DNA of 64,000 bases from Omphiscola glabra (taxonomy: Eukaryota > Mollusca > Gastropoda > Lymnaeidae), in NCBI GenBank assembly GCA_964017045.1, contig OZ024796.1, positions 498,501 through 562,500 on the forward strand, given 5' to 3'. Positions 54,416 to 64,000 of the stretch are shown here, piece after piece. A program made the translations under genes and the position numbers. The notes beneath the pieces were generated by a model that saw nothing but the letters and a program-made list of their open reading frames with translations, had not been told where the DNA came from and did no database searches. Positions within the stretch are counted from its first letter, which is position 1. Every line of letters begins with the position of its first letter.

Positions 54416-54508
54416 ATTGTAGGAGAAAAAGTCACACGAAAAAAGTAACAGGAAAAAGTCACAAGAAAAAAGGTCACTTTTTTCTTGTGACTTTTTCCCG
54501 CTCACCTT
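54416..54508. repeat. Palindromic GTCACAAGAAAA element
   Basis: GTAGGAGAAAAAGTCACACG and two further GTCAC/GTAAC blocks are followed by AAAAGGTCACTTTTTTCTTG then TGACTTTTTCCCGCTCACC, a near-perfect inverted repeat about 90 bp long. It matches both edges of 42355-43855. Confidence 0.65.
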
Positions 54509-54667
54509 TACTAAGGGGATGGGCAGTGTCAGAGCGTAGGAAAGGCGGGGGAGGGGGGTTTGTCCGCCCAGGTGTCAATATTTTCTTTATATGGAGGAGT
54601 GTCATTTTCAGATTACTGCAGAGTTTGCATCGTTGAAAGTAGTACGGAAAAACTCTTCGCTGACCCA

Positions 54668-54832
54668 GGACGGCACCACACTAACTGCGCCACTAGGCAG
54701 TGTATCTAACAGCACCACACTAACTACGCCAATAGGCAGTATATCTATCAGCACCACACTAACTACGCCAATAGGCATAGTATCAAATAGCACAACACTA
54801 ACTACGCCACTAGGCAGTGTATCTACTAGTGC
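54668..54832. repeat. 39-bp tandem array
   Basis: Four copies with core CACCACACTAACTACGCCAA then TAGGCAGTATATCTA(T/A)CAG. Thirteen-codon unit, so both strands are open (112 and 90 codons); read-through, no recognisable protein. Confidence 0.92.
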
Positions 54833-54929
54833 TAATATTGGAGCACCTTCCCAGATAGTTCTGATGATTTCAATATCCATAGCTTCATTTTTGCGTACAC
54901 CTGAAATCAGTATTTCGATTAGACGTTAG

Positions 54930-55196
54930 ACAATTAGGGCGGGGGGGGGGGGGGTTCAAGCACCCGGGGTGAAGGGGGAATGGCATCTATATGGGCATGT
55001 ATTGTAAATTGGCTATTGTGGTGCCAAGAGGCATACACAAAGTGGATCTACTCCAGTTGTGGCGTCATCTTTGGGCTCGAGCTTAGATACAACCCAGGAC
55101 ATTCACATTGATCAGAGGGAGGGGAAGGGGAAGCCTAAATTGACCATGCCAAAAAATCCCAAGTTAAAGCAGGGGCGAATCCTCAGGACGGGGCTC
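54930..55196. other. Intergenic
   Basis: G17 run at 54940-54955 and scattered GC-rich patches; nothing supportable. Confidence 0.35.
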
Positions 55197-55199
55197 ATT

Positions 55200-55382
55200 G
55201 AGCCAGGGACGTTATTTGGGTAGGGCTGGGTGTGGGAATTGCCCCCCCCCCCTTGAATCTGCAGGTTTTTTAAAAATTGTTATGTACTGTGACGCATCCA
55301 GTTATAAACAACGTAACAAGCCGGCCAATTTTTGGTTCCCCCCCCCCCCTGAAAAAATCTCTGAAATGACGCTCCTGCATTA
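55200..55382. mobile_element. Possible MITE with degenerate inverted ends
   Basis: The left end CCAGGGACGTTATTTGGG and the reverse-read right end GCAGGAGCGTCATTTCAG are similar and enclose 180 bp with C-runs next to each end (TGCCCCCCCCCC; CCCCCCCCCCTG). No target duplication found. Confidence 0.35.
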
Positions 55383-55886
55383 AGCCTTTGTCCATAAAAT
55401 ATTTGATTAATATGATAAATTCAAATTTTTAGCACATACCTGAATTTAGTTTTGCATCATGGTGCATTTAATCGGAGAGCAACTGGAAATAAACTAATTA
55501 CAAATGTAGGTGTCACTTGACCTCAGGGACGTCAAATGGGTCCTGAGACCCCTATAGTTGCAGGAGGCCTTGGATATTAAGGGATCAGATGTGATATGGA
55601 CGATTTTTAAATTATAAGCTTTGAATGCTGGTGGTGGGGGTGTGGGGTGGGGGAGACAAACCCAATAAGAGGCAAGGGGACCTCGAAAATTCAAGCGACT
55701 GTGACATCTACTTGACCTCCTTGGGATATACAAATACTTATTTGTGTGTGTGTGTGTGTTTACTACTTATAGAAATGTGTTTTTTAAATTTCTGTATCAA
55801 CTATGTTTTTGGTTAACTCCATTTAATAAATACATGTTGTGTTTTAAATTTCGTTAAAAAGGGTTCAAAAAGAAGAAAAAAGCACT
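55383..55886. other. Intergenic
   Basis: Holds CAGGGACGTCAAATGGG at 55522-55538, similar to the left end of the preceding MITE-like element, and a (GT)n at 55743-55760. No gene. Confidence 0.35.
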
Positions 55887-56242
55887 GCTACCATCATATG
55901 ACATGTTGAATTCACTGCTACCATCATATGACATGTTGAACTCACTGCTACCATCATATGACATGTTGAACTCACTGCTACCATCATATGACATGTTGAA
56001 CTCACTGCTACCATCATATGACATGTTGAACTCACTGCTACCATCATATGACATGTTGAACTCACTGCTACCATCATATGACATGTTGAACTCACTGCTA
56101 CCATCATATGACATGTTGAACTCACTGCTACCATCATATGACATGTTGAACTCACTGCTACCATCATATGACATGTTGAACTCACTGCTACCATCATATG
56201 ACATGTTGAACTCACTGCTAACATCATATGACATGTTGAACG
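55887..56242. repeat. 30-bp array, nearly perfect
   Basis: Twelve copies with core CTGCTACCATCATATGACAT then GTTGAACTCA; about ten consecutive copies are identical. Ten-codon unit, so frames on both strands stay open (126-183 codons, e.g. FNMSYDGSSE); read-through. Confidence 0.95.
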
Positions 56243-57384
56243 CAAATGAAATTATATTTTTTTTTTGCTGGGCCTGGGATTGTTCTTCTGGGATTATAAG
56301 CTGGTTCCCAACAGCAAATTGCCTCTCGCCACGCCTCTGGGGAGCATCATGTGGATGATACAGCTTGGCACCAGTGGCGTCGCAGAGGTTGTAGGAATGC
56401 TTCATTGTACCAATGTTAGCCGCCTCCCCCCATCCATCCGGGGTGCTGGTGATATTTGATCTTTTTGATTGAACTTGTTATGTTATGAAGGTGACGTGTT
56501 AAAGCACGCCTTCCTCTCTTTCCACGTGCATGACCCCTTAAAGTCGAGGCCGTGTTGGGGTGTGTCTAGCGAAACTTGTCCCTTGTTAAAAAAAGCTTAG
56601 TTAGTCAAAACCTAATAGAAGGATCTGGATAAAATGGGAAAGATAAACAATGCGTTAGACGGTTCGAGAGACATTAGTAGGAAATGCCTATAAAAAGGCT
56701 GAACGATTGAATGGGTCAGAGGGAGAGAGATTTTCCTTTCTTTTATCACGAGACGTGCAGTGTGTCATTATTTAATACTAGACAATACTTTGTTGTGTGT
56801 AGTTTTTCTTTGTACAACTTGAACTCATTGTATTTTTACATTCAGTACCTGGACCAGTCGTACTGTAAGGTAATAATTTTAATCATATTCTTTTAGTTTT
56901 GTCATTCATAGAAATTCACAAATTAAAAACGTATTAATTGTAATTAGCCCTGACTTTGTGTAGCGTTCTATTTGTAGTTGTATTGTTTTTAAAACTTTGG
57001 TATCGTCCTTTATTATGATGAACTGTTTTGAAACGAGCCAATAGACAAAACTAAGAGATAAAATTCTCGATTAATAGCAGTCCGTAATAGAACTCAAGAC
57101 AATCAACTTGAGATTTTGCTCAGTTTAGACCACACGGCCACCCAGCACCATAAATGAAATGTGTAAAAAAAAAATAATAATAATAATAAAAAAAAAAATT
57201 ACAATAATTCCTAAATGTAAATATTTCCAAATTTGACGAGATTCAAAGGAACAAAAAATGTACGCTAGAAATGTCAATCAATATTAATGTATTTTTAAAG
57301 CTGGTTAATATTATAAATCGTATGAGAATGGCATAATTATGTTAAAAAGACATGGGATATTTACAAAAGACATCATATATTTTG
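56243..57384. other. Intergenic, no supportable gene
   Basis: Unique AT-rich DNA with a short A/T simple region at 57165-57200. 56265-56459 is moderately GC-rich and open on the plus strand but unrecognised. Confidence 0.35.
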
Positions 57385-57880
57385 TGATGCGTTATTTTAT
57401 GTGAGGGAGATGTTGTCAATATTTGGTATGTGATGCGTTGTCTTATGTGAGGGAGATGTTGTCAATATTTGGTATGTGATGCGTTGTCTTATGTGAGGGA
57501 GATGTTGTCAATATTTGGTATGTGATGCGTTGTCTAATGTGAGAGAGATGTTGTCAATATTTGGTATGTGATGCGTTGTCTAATGTGAGAGAGATGTTGT
57601 CAATATTTGGTATGTGATGCGTTGTCTAATGTGAGAGAGATGTTGTCAATATTTGGTATGTGATGCGTTGTCTAATGTGAGAGAGATGTTGTCAATATTT
57701 GGTATGTGATGCGTTGTCTAATGTGAGAGAGATGTTGTCAATATTTGGTATGTGATGCGTTGTCTAATGTGAGGGAGATGTTGTCAATATTTGGTATGTG
57801 ATGCGTTGTCTAATGTGAGGGAGATGTTGTCAATATTTGGTATGTGATGCGTTGTCTTATGTGAGAGAGATGTTGTCAAT
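57385..57880. repeat. 46-bp tandem array
   Basis: Ten to eleven copies with core TGATGCGTTGTCTAATGTGA then GAGAGATGTTGTCAATATTTGG in two parts. GTCTTATGTGAGGG units lie at both ends and GTCTAATGTGAGAG units in the middle. Confidence 0.95.
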
Positions 57881-58355
57881 TTCCAGTTGATTGGCACGTA
57901 TTTTTTGGCTGGCATTTCGAACTATTGTTACTTTCGTCAGATAAATTACAAATGATCTCTTTGATATACTTTACCACATTTATTAAAACCAAATCTATAA
58001 AATTCATTTGAAAATTAACGATACAGAGCAAAGGTTGTTTTTTTAAGCCAAAACCAAAAAAAATAATTAAATAATAATTGAATAGGTGCAATAACCAAAA
58101 TGATCATTAACAAAGACAAGTTTTTTTTTCTGTTAAAAAAAAAAAAAAACCCCGTTTTCTACTGGATTCTCATCTAGGAATTTTTTTTAAAAATGAGTGG
58201 AACTAGGTGGGCTGAAATGTTTATTATTTTGATATTTAAAAGAGAAAAGCAGTTAGGAACTTGATGATATATAGACTAAGTGTTTAAAATTTGTATCACA
58301 AATTAATTTTTAAATTAAAAAAAAAATTCTTTGTACTTTTTAACTTTTAATGGTT
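57881..58355. other. AT-rich spacer
   Basis: Runs of T and A (58120-58150); nothing recognised. Confidence 0.35.
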
Positions 58356-58357
58356 TC

Positions 58358-58708
58358 CCCACTCTTCTACCAACTATATTCCCCCACTCTTTTACCATTA
58401 TGTTTCCTCACTCTTCTATCAGCTATATTGCCCCACTCTTCTATCAGCTATATTGCCACACTCTTCTACCAGCTATATTGCCAAACTATTCTTCCAGCTA
58501 TATTGCCCCACTATTCTACCAGCTATATTGCCCCACTATTCTTCCAGCTATATTGCCACACTCTTCTACCAGCTATATCGCCACACTCTTCTACCAGCTA
58601 TATTGCCACACTCTTCTACAAGCTATTTCGCCCCACTCTTCTACCAGCTATATTGCCCCACTCTTTTGCCAGCTATATTGCCCCACTCTTTTGCCAGCTA
58701 TATGACAG
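58358..58708. repeat. 25-bp tandem array
   Basis: About 14 copies with core TATTGCCCCACTCTTCTACC then AGCTA. Three overlapping plus frames (92-125 codons) are read-through. Confidence 0.95.
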
Positions 58709-59940
58709 ATGCATTTCTAATGCTTAGCTAAATAGATATTATAGTGACAATAATAAACACATATCTTTAAACAAATGTCACCATAAAATAGAGGGTTTAT
58801 AAAGTTCTAGGTTTATGTAGCTCTGATCTAACTAACCGAGAACTTTCCCATGTTAATTTGTTCCGGTAATTCGTGGAGTATTTTCGATACGTCTCCAAAT
58901 TAGGACACTAATTATATGAGTCACCAATTATGCACTTGGAGCTACTCTTGTGGGAAGAGCATGATAGAGACAGATGTGTGGCACATAATACTATTATATA
59001 TATGTGACATTTGTATGGATGTAATCATCTAATTATATTATATGGAAGCAGATTTTTGCACTACGAGACAGGGACAGTCACTGGTGGAATTAACATCTCG
59101 CGATAGCTTCCCCTGATTTAATTGAACATAACAAGGGAATCCAACATAAAAATGACATAGTTGAACTTCATATGCCATATGCCACGCTTTACATGTCATG
59201 GTGATTAGGACGTTGATTGCACGGCAAGCATTTGTAAACATTATTTTTATTTTATTTTTAAAGAATCATCTCTTCACCAAGTGCGACTCAGGGGAGTATC
59301 CTTAGTTGTAAACATGCATGTGTTGCCTCACTTCTCAGTCATGCTTGCAATGTAGCCGAATAAAATTAAACTGCTTTCGTTCATCTAAATATCCCACATC
59401 TAAATATCCCATTTTCTCCAACCGCCGAAGACTGTGCCAAGGGAAAAAACAAACTAAAATGTTTTTTTTAAAGATGATCAGAGTTATCCTTCTTGAAATA
59501 GATCTCCAAAATGGCTCCATGAAGCACATACCAATTGAGGTCAAATAATTCTGGAACATTCAAGAACACTTCAAACAAAATAGATTTAAATAGTTAAAAA
59601 TTTAAATGCTTACTTTAAAAGAATAAATTCTTATGACGTAAGTGTTCCAGTAGAGGGTAATAATATAAATGACGTCATGAATGTTATGAATACATATTTT
59701 TTTAAGTGGGGAGGGTGAGGTTGGAGGAGTAAAGAACTATGTCACGATGTATTATGGGGGTGTCTGAATATTTTGGAAAAAAAATGGCGGCGATTGGGGA
59801 AAATGGAGGTGGGTGGTATAAATGGGCCAAAATAACTTGATGATAACAAAATAGCCCCTACAATAACAATGATGAAAGCACGCGAAATAATCTCGGATTG
59901 CGTCCCCTTTTCAATCACGATACTATTATTAGGTCCATGT
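58709..59940. other. Intergenic, no supportable gene
   Basis: Unique AT-rich DNA. Open frames of 67-76 codons around 59318-59559 overlap on opposite strands and are unrecognised. ATCTAAATATCCCA is duplicated at 59383-59412. Confidence 0.35.
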
Positions 59941-59944
59941 TGTT

Positions 59945-60060
59945 AGGATGGTGCAGGATGGTACATGATGGTGCAGGATGGTGCAGATTATTGCATGGTA
60001 GTACAGATTATTGCTTTGTGGTGCTGTTTGGTGCAGGTTGGTGCATGTTCGGGAATAGAA
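59945..60060. repeat. Degenerate 10-bp array
   Basis: Copies of GGATGGTGCA / GGTGGTGCAT / TTGGTGCAGG with drift. Confidence 0.75.
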
Positions 60061-60282
60061 AGTGACATCATAAAATCTATCATCGTAGCCCACATAACAC
60101 CTTGGTGGTCATATTACTTGGTACAACACACTACATTCTGGTGGTCATACTAATAACACTTTGCTGGTTTTCATTAAAAAGCAAAAAAACATTTAAATAT
60201 ATATTTTTTTACCACAAGTAAAATGTTTTTACCACGATGTACCCACCGTGAAAAGGTGTGTAAGTTTCACTGGACCCACCTC

Positions 60283-60370
60283 TGTACTGACATATTATTG
60301 TCCTGATATATTATTGTCTTGACATATTATTGTCCTGACACATTATTGTCCTGACATATTATTGTCCTGT
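60283..60370. repeat. 16-bp tandem array
   Basis: Five to six copies of CTGACATATTATTGTC. Confidence 0.9.
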
Positions 60371-60469
60371 TCTCTACATCAAAGACCACGTCACGCCAAA
60401 TGTTAAAGAGTAATAATATTAATACAGAAGGAATGTTGACACTGACATTTTTGTTATATTTCAACTAGA

Positions 60470-60636
60470 GGCTACGGGCTCACTGGCAACTTGAGGCGCA
60501 CTGACCACTGCAGGCTCACTGACCACTTCAGGCGCACTGACCACTGCAGGCTCACTGACCACTGCAGGCGCACTGTCAACTGCAGGCGCACTGACCACTT
60601 CAGGTCGTGTGGAACACCACTTTGAGAAACACTGCT
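60470..60636. repeat. 18-bp array ending at a hAT-like terminus
   Basis: About eight copies of CACTGACCACTGCAGGCG/T run directly into 60601-60636, whose reverse complement begins AGCAGTGTTTCTCAAAGTGG, a hAT-type element end. Confidence 0.8.
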
Positions 60637-60751
60637 ATTTATTCATCACATTACTACGGAACACTGTAAAATTATTTACTATAATATAAAATTATTCAAG
60701 AAATTTGTCCACGTTCCCCTGTTCCCTGCCCTCTGTGCCTTTGTTCCCCGG

Positions 60752-60842
60752 TTTGATACAATAGTTCATCATGTTTGATACAATAATTCATCATGTTTGA
60801 TACAACAGTTCATCATGTTTGATACAATAATTCATCATGTTG
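60752..60842. repeat. 22-bp tandem array
   Basis: Four copies with core TTGATACAATAATTCATCAT then GT. Confidence 0.92.
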
Positions 60843-60849
60843 GCTAAAA

Positions 60850-60960
60850 AGAAAAGCCAACAGTAGGAGTGAGTTGGCCAACAGTAGGAGTGAGTTGGCC
60901 AACAGTAGGAGTGAGTTGGTCAACAGCAGGAGTGAGTTGGCCAACAGTAGGTGTGAGTTT
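60850..60960. repeat. 21-bp tandem array
   Basis: Five copies with core GCCAACAGTAGGAGTGAGTT then G. Confidence 0.92.
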
Positions 60961-61500
60961 GCCACGTTTGAAAGGAAAACTAATTAAACTGCATTGAAAA
61001 TATGGACAACAAAAATAGTAAAATTGATGTCAATTTAAATTTAGATATGAAACCATCTATAAGCACAAGTTCCCCTGATAGCACTAGGTAGCAGTGATCT
61101 TATCATTAATGCCACTAATGAACAGCGCATGTGTGACAAGGAGTAATCCTTCATAAAGCTATTTTCTTATCACTGTGTCCACACAACGTACAAAATTCGT
61201 TTCTGTCTAAAAGCAATTTAAATAAAACGGAGAACACCCCCACCCCCAATACACCCTTTTTTTCCCCCTCCAGCCCCCCACTACCTTAACAACCAGGGGG
61301 GGGGGGGGGGAGAGGGTGACTACTTCTAACCGAACGACCCGTCATTTTACTGGAAGATTTTAAGGTATAGGTAATAGGCTTTCATTCATAGACCGCCGCT
61401 CTAAACTTTGGGAACAACTGTGTTGCTACTGCGTACGGATAGTGCAATATGGGGAATATATTTGAGAACGTATTTGTTTGAAGTGGTATTGGTAGTATTA
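60961..61500. other. Intergenic
   Basis: C-rich then G14 patch at 61245-61312; otherwise unique sequence. 61480-61500 leads into the GC-rich doublet. Confidence 0.35.
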
Positions 61501-62700
61501 GTAACTACTACTGGGTTGCGTAAGCGACCGCGTCCTCGAAGAAATTCTGGGGCGTCCACATGGGGTTTTGCCTCTTCGCGGCGTGGCAGACTAGTAGGGA
61601 GGACTTGTCCACCCGAAGCTAAAAAACCCCGGCCAAACGCATGACTTCCAACGCAACGGGAGCTGCCACTAACATGATTACTAGTTGCTGTTAATGGATA
61701 TGAGGCTTGGGTGGCCATCAAAACCCATGCCGATGATTTTAACTACGCGGCCGTGAGAAAGCCGCCCCTAGGCAACCGTTTCGTCCCGCCACTACCAACG
61801 TCCCGACCGAAAGACTCCCTGGGCGGTGGGGGTTGGTAACGCAACACCAAACCACCGGAGTGGAAGCAAAGCCGTCCTGACCCACAGAGAGTTAACTGCG
61901 GACGCTTTAAACGCAGCGTCCTCGGTCGACCGGGCCTCCTCTAGGTCAAGGGGGAGGTTCCCGGCGCCCTCCCGCACGGGCTGGAGTCGGGTTAAGTCCT
62001 TCAGTGCTCTGATTTGTGTGGGGGAGCGCCGGGGGGGGGGCATTAAGAGCTCACGCTCGACGGCCCACCGATTCCATCTCTTATGCGACATTTGGAGTAA
62101 CTACTACTGTGCTGCGTAAGCGGCAGCGTCCCCGAGGAGACTTGGGGGCGTCCACATGGGGTTTTGCCTCTTCGTGGCGTGGCAGACTAGTAGGGGGGAC
62201 TTGTCCACCCGAAGCTAAAAAACCCCGGCCAAACGCATGACTCCCAACGCAACGGGAGCTGCCACTAACATGATTACTAGTTGCTGGTAATGGATATGAG
62301 GCTTGGGTGGCCATCAAAACCCATGCCGATGATTTTAGCTACGCGGCCGTGAGAAAGCCGCTCCTAGGCAACCGTTTCGTCCCGTCACTACAAACGTCCC
62401 GACCGAAAGACTCCCTGGGCGGTGGGGAATGGCAACGCAACACCAACCCCCCGGAGTGGAAGTAAAGCCGTCCTGACCCACAGAGAGTGGACTGCGGACG
62501 CTTTAAACGCAGCGTCCTCGGTCGACCGGGCCTCCCCTAGGTCAAGGGGGAAGTTCCCGGCGCCCTTCCGCACGGGCTGGCGTCGGGTTAAGTCCTTCAG
62601 TGCGCTGGATTGTGTGGGGGGGGCGCCGGGGGGAGCATTAAGAGCTTACGCTCGACGGCCCACCGACTCCATCTCTTATGCGACATTTTCAGTAACTACT
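61501..62700. mobile_element. GC-rich 596-bp element in tandem doublet
   Basis: Two units, 61501-62096 and 62097-62691, are about 93-95 percent alike by eye. Each begins GTAACTACTA and a third GTAACTACTA follows the second unit (62692). Landmarks in each are GGGGTTTTGCCTCTTCG, AAAAAACCCCGGCCAAACGC, GGATATGAGGCTTGGGTGGC, CCTAGGCAACCGTTTCGTCC, GGTCGACCGGGCCTCC, CGGGTTAAGTCCTTCAGTG, CTCGACGGCCCACCGA. GCGGC-CGTGAGAAA-GCCGC forms a hairpin. Frames of 60-106 codons overlap on both strands and are not conserved in sense. The base composition is very unlike the surrounding DNA. Diverged relatives lie at 52720-52850 and 53960-54160. Element class unknown. Confidence 0.75.
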
Positions 62701-62847
62701 AGAAGACTTATCTTAGTTTTGAACTTACTGTAGTCGCAGTCACGTGTCTGGAGTTGAAATTTTAATGTATTGATGAGACTCCTCAACATCTCTAAATAGG
62801 TCAACAGAAAAATAACACAACGCCACCTAGTGTGCTTCTTACAGTCG

Positions 62848-63148
62848 TAATAATTACACCACCACCCAGTCGTAAGTATTACACCCCCACCCAGTCGTAA
62901 CTATTACACCCCCACCCAGTCGCAATTATTACACCCCCACCCAGTCTTAATTATTACACCCCCACCCAGTCGTAATTATTACACCCCCACCCAGTAGTAA
63001 TTATTACACCACCACCCAGGCGTAATTATTACATCCCCACCCAGTCGTAATTATTACACCCCCACCCAGTCGTAATTATTACACCCCCACCCAGTAGTAA
63101 TTATTACACCACTCCACCCAGTCGTAATTATTAAACCCCCACCCAGGC
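62848..63148. repeat. 26-bp tandem array
   Basis: About eleven copies with core CAGTCGTAATTATTACACCC then CCACC. Confidence 0.95.
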
Positions 63149-63309
63149 TCATTCACCATATAACTAATCTCATTTGCCAAGTAGAGATGCTACCATTAGC
63201 TAATGGTAGGCGTAATTTTGCGTCAAATCTTCACAACACACTTCACATCACATCCTTACTGTAGAAATGTCAGACATTTAAAGTCAATGTTGTTCTTCTT
63301 TGCTGGTTT

Positions 63310-63362
63310 CATTTCTGTTTCTCTGTCTGTCTGTCTGTCTGTCGTCTGTCTATCGGTCTGTT
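63310..63362. repeat. (GTCT)n microsatellite
   Basis: CTGTCTGTCTGTCTGTC run with one interruption. Confidence 0.88.
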
Positions 63363-63399
63363 TAACTGTATGTGTGTGTGTCTGTTTGTCTGCCTGTTT

Positions 63400-64000
63400 A
63401 TCAGCTCAAACCTCCGTGGAGTTGGACAGCTCAAACCTCCTTGGAGTTGGACAGCTCAAACCCCCGTGGGGAAGGACAGCTCAAACCCCCTTGGAGAAGG
63501 ACAGCTCAAACCCTGTGGGGAAGGACAGTTCAAACCCCCGTGGGGATGGACAGCTCAAACCTCCGTGGAGTTGGACAGCTCAAACCTCCTTGGAGTTGGA
63601 CAGCTCAAACCCCCGTGGGGAAGGACAGCTCAAACCCCATTGGAGAAGGACAGCTCAAACCCTGTGGGGAAGGACAGTTCAAACCCCCGTGGGGATGGAC
63701 AGCTCAAACCTCCGTGGAGTTGGACAGCTCAAACCTCCGTGGAGTGGACAGCTCAAACCCCCTTGGAGAAGGACAGCTCAAACCTCCGTGGAGTGGACAG
63801 CTCAAACCCCCTTGGAGAAGGACAGCTCAAAACCCGTGGAGATGGACAGCTCAAACCCCCTTGGAGAAGGACAGCTCAAAACCCGTGGAGTGGACAGCTC
63901 AAACCCCCTTGGAGAAGGACAGCTCAAACCCCCTTGGAGAAGGACAGCTCAAACCTCCGTGGAGATGGACAGCTCAAACCCCCTTGGAGAAGGACAGCTC
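63400..64000. repeat. 25-bp tandem array, cut by window end
   Basis: About 24 copies with core GGACAGCTCAAACCCCCTTG then GAGAA. A five-unit block (63410-63540) recurs at 63565-63690, a higher-order repeat. Continues past the right edge. Confidence 0.95.

Noticed and set aside
54591..54929. 112-codon Thr/Ser-rich frame
   Set aside because: It is produced by four copies of a 39-bp unit, with an antisense frame open as well.
61700..61800. Hammerhead-ribozyme-like pieces in the 596-bp unit (GGGACGAAAC on the minus strand; CCGATGA and GAGAAAG on the plus strand)
   Set aside because: No CTGATGA core stands at the right distance and the needed stem II pairing is absent in both units, so the core cannot be built. 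A covariance-model search would settle it.
61501..62700. Long terminal repeats of a small LTR retrotransposon
   Set aside because: The two units are directly adjacent with no internal region, lack TG...CA ends, and no primer-binding site or polypurine tract lies between them.

Overview
This is eukaryotic, animal DNA. Coding sequence is split by GT-AG introns, there is a SoxF-type HMG-box exon (an animal-specific family), and there are remnants of LINE, Penelope-like and hAT elements. Nothing resembles an operon. The style (AT-rich single-copy DNA, very many short tandem arrays, hAT-like MITEs, gene-poor) fits a lophotrochozoan, most likely a gastropod mollusc. That placement is inference and no single feature proves it.

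By my hand tally roughly half of the 64 kb is tandem repeat, in more than fifty separate arrays. Unit lengths run from 8 to 49 bp and almost every array has its own unrelated unit. The largest is an 8.0-kb array of an 18-bp unit (13169-21172) with nested higher-order repeats. Nearly all long open frames in the window are read-through of these arrays and are not called as genes. The outer two arrays (28 bp at the left end, 25 bp at the right end) run off the window.

Gene content is small. (1) 7829-8156, minus strand: first coding exon of a SoxF-like transcription factor, ending at a splice donor inside the HMG box. The rest is not recognisable in the window. (2) 21767-26677, plus strand: a tocopherol-cyclase-like protein with a signal peptide, many cysteines and N-glycosylation sites, in three coding exons, with a putative promoter and 5' untranslated exon upstream. 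(3) 45403-48915, plus strand: a candidate two-exon gene for a very small secreted peptide, with TATA/initiator, signal-peptide exon, terminal exon and AATAAA signal. (4) 28510-28722, minus strand: a doubtful fragment resembling the last membrane segment of gustatory-receptor-like proteins.

Mobile DNA: two decayed LINE 3' ends (6185-6410 plus; 38440-38960 minus), a Penelope-type GIY-YIG fragment (45770-45965 minus, inside the long intron of the small-peptide candidate), a hAT dimerisation-domain remnant (30664-30800), several hAT-like MITEs (one with a perfect 8-bp target duplication), and a GC-rich 596-bp element present as a perfect-register tandem doublet (61501-62691) with diverged relatives at 52.7 and 54.1 kb.

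The most interesting theme is how the arrays arise. Two copies of one dispersed repeat are present near the left end. In one copy (1880-2207) two neighbouring segments occur once each; in the other (3241-5500) each has been amplified on its own, to about 46 and about 14 copies. Several other arrays begin or end exactly at hAT-like termini. The window therefore seems to catch minisatellites being born inside transposon copies.
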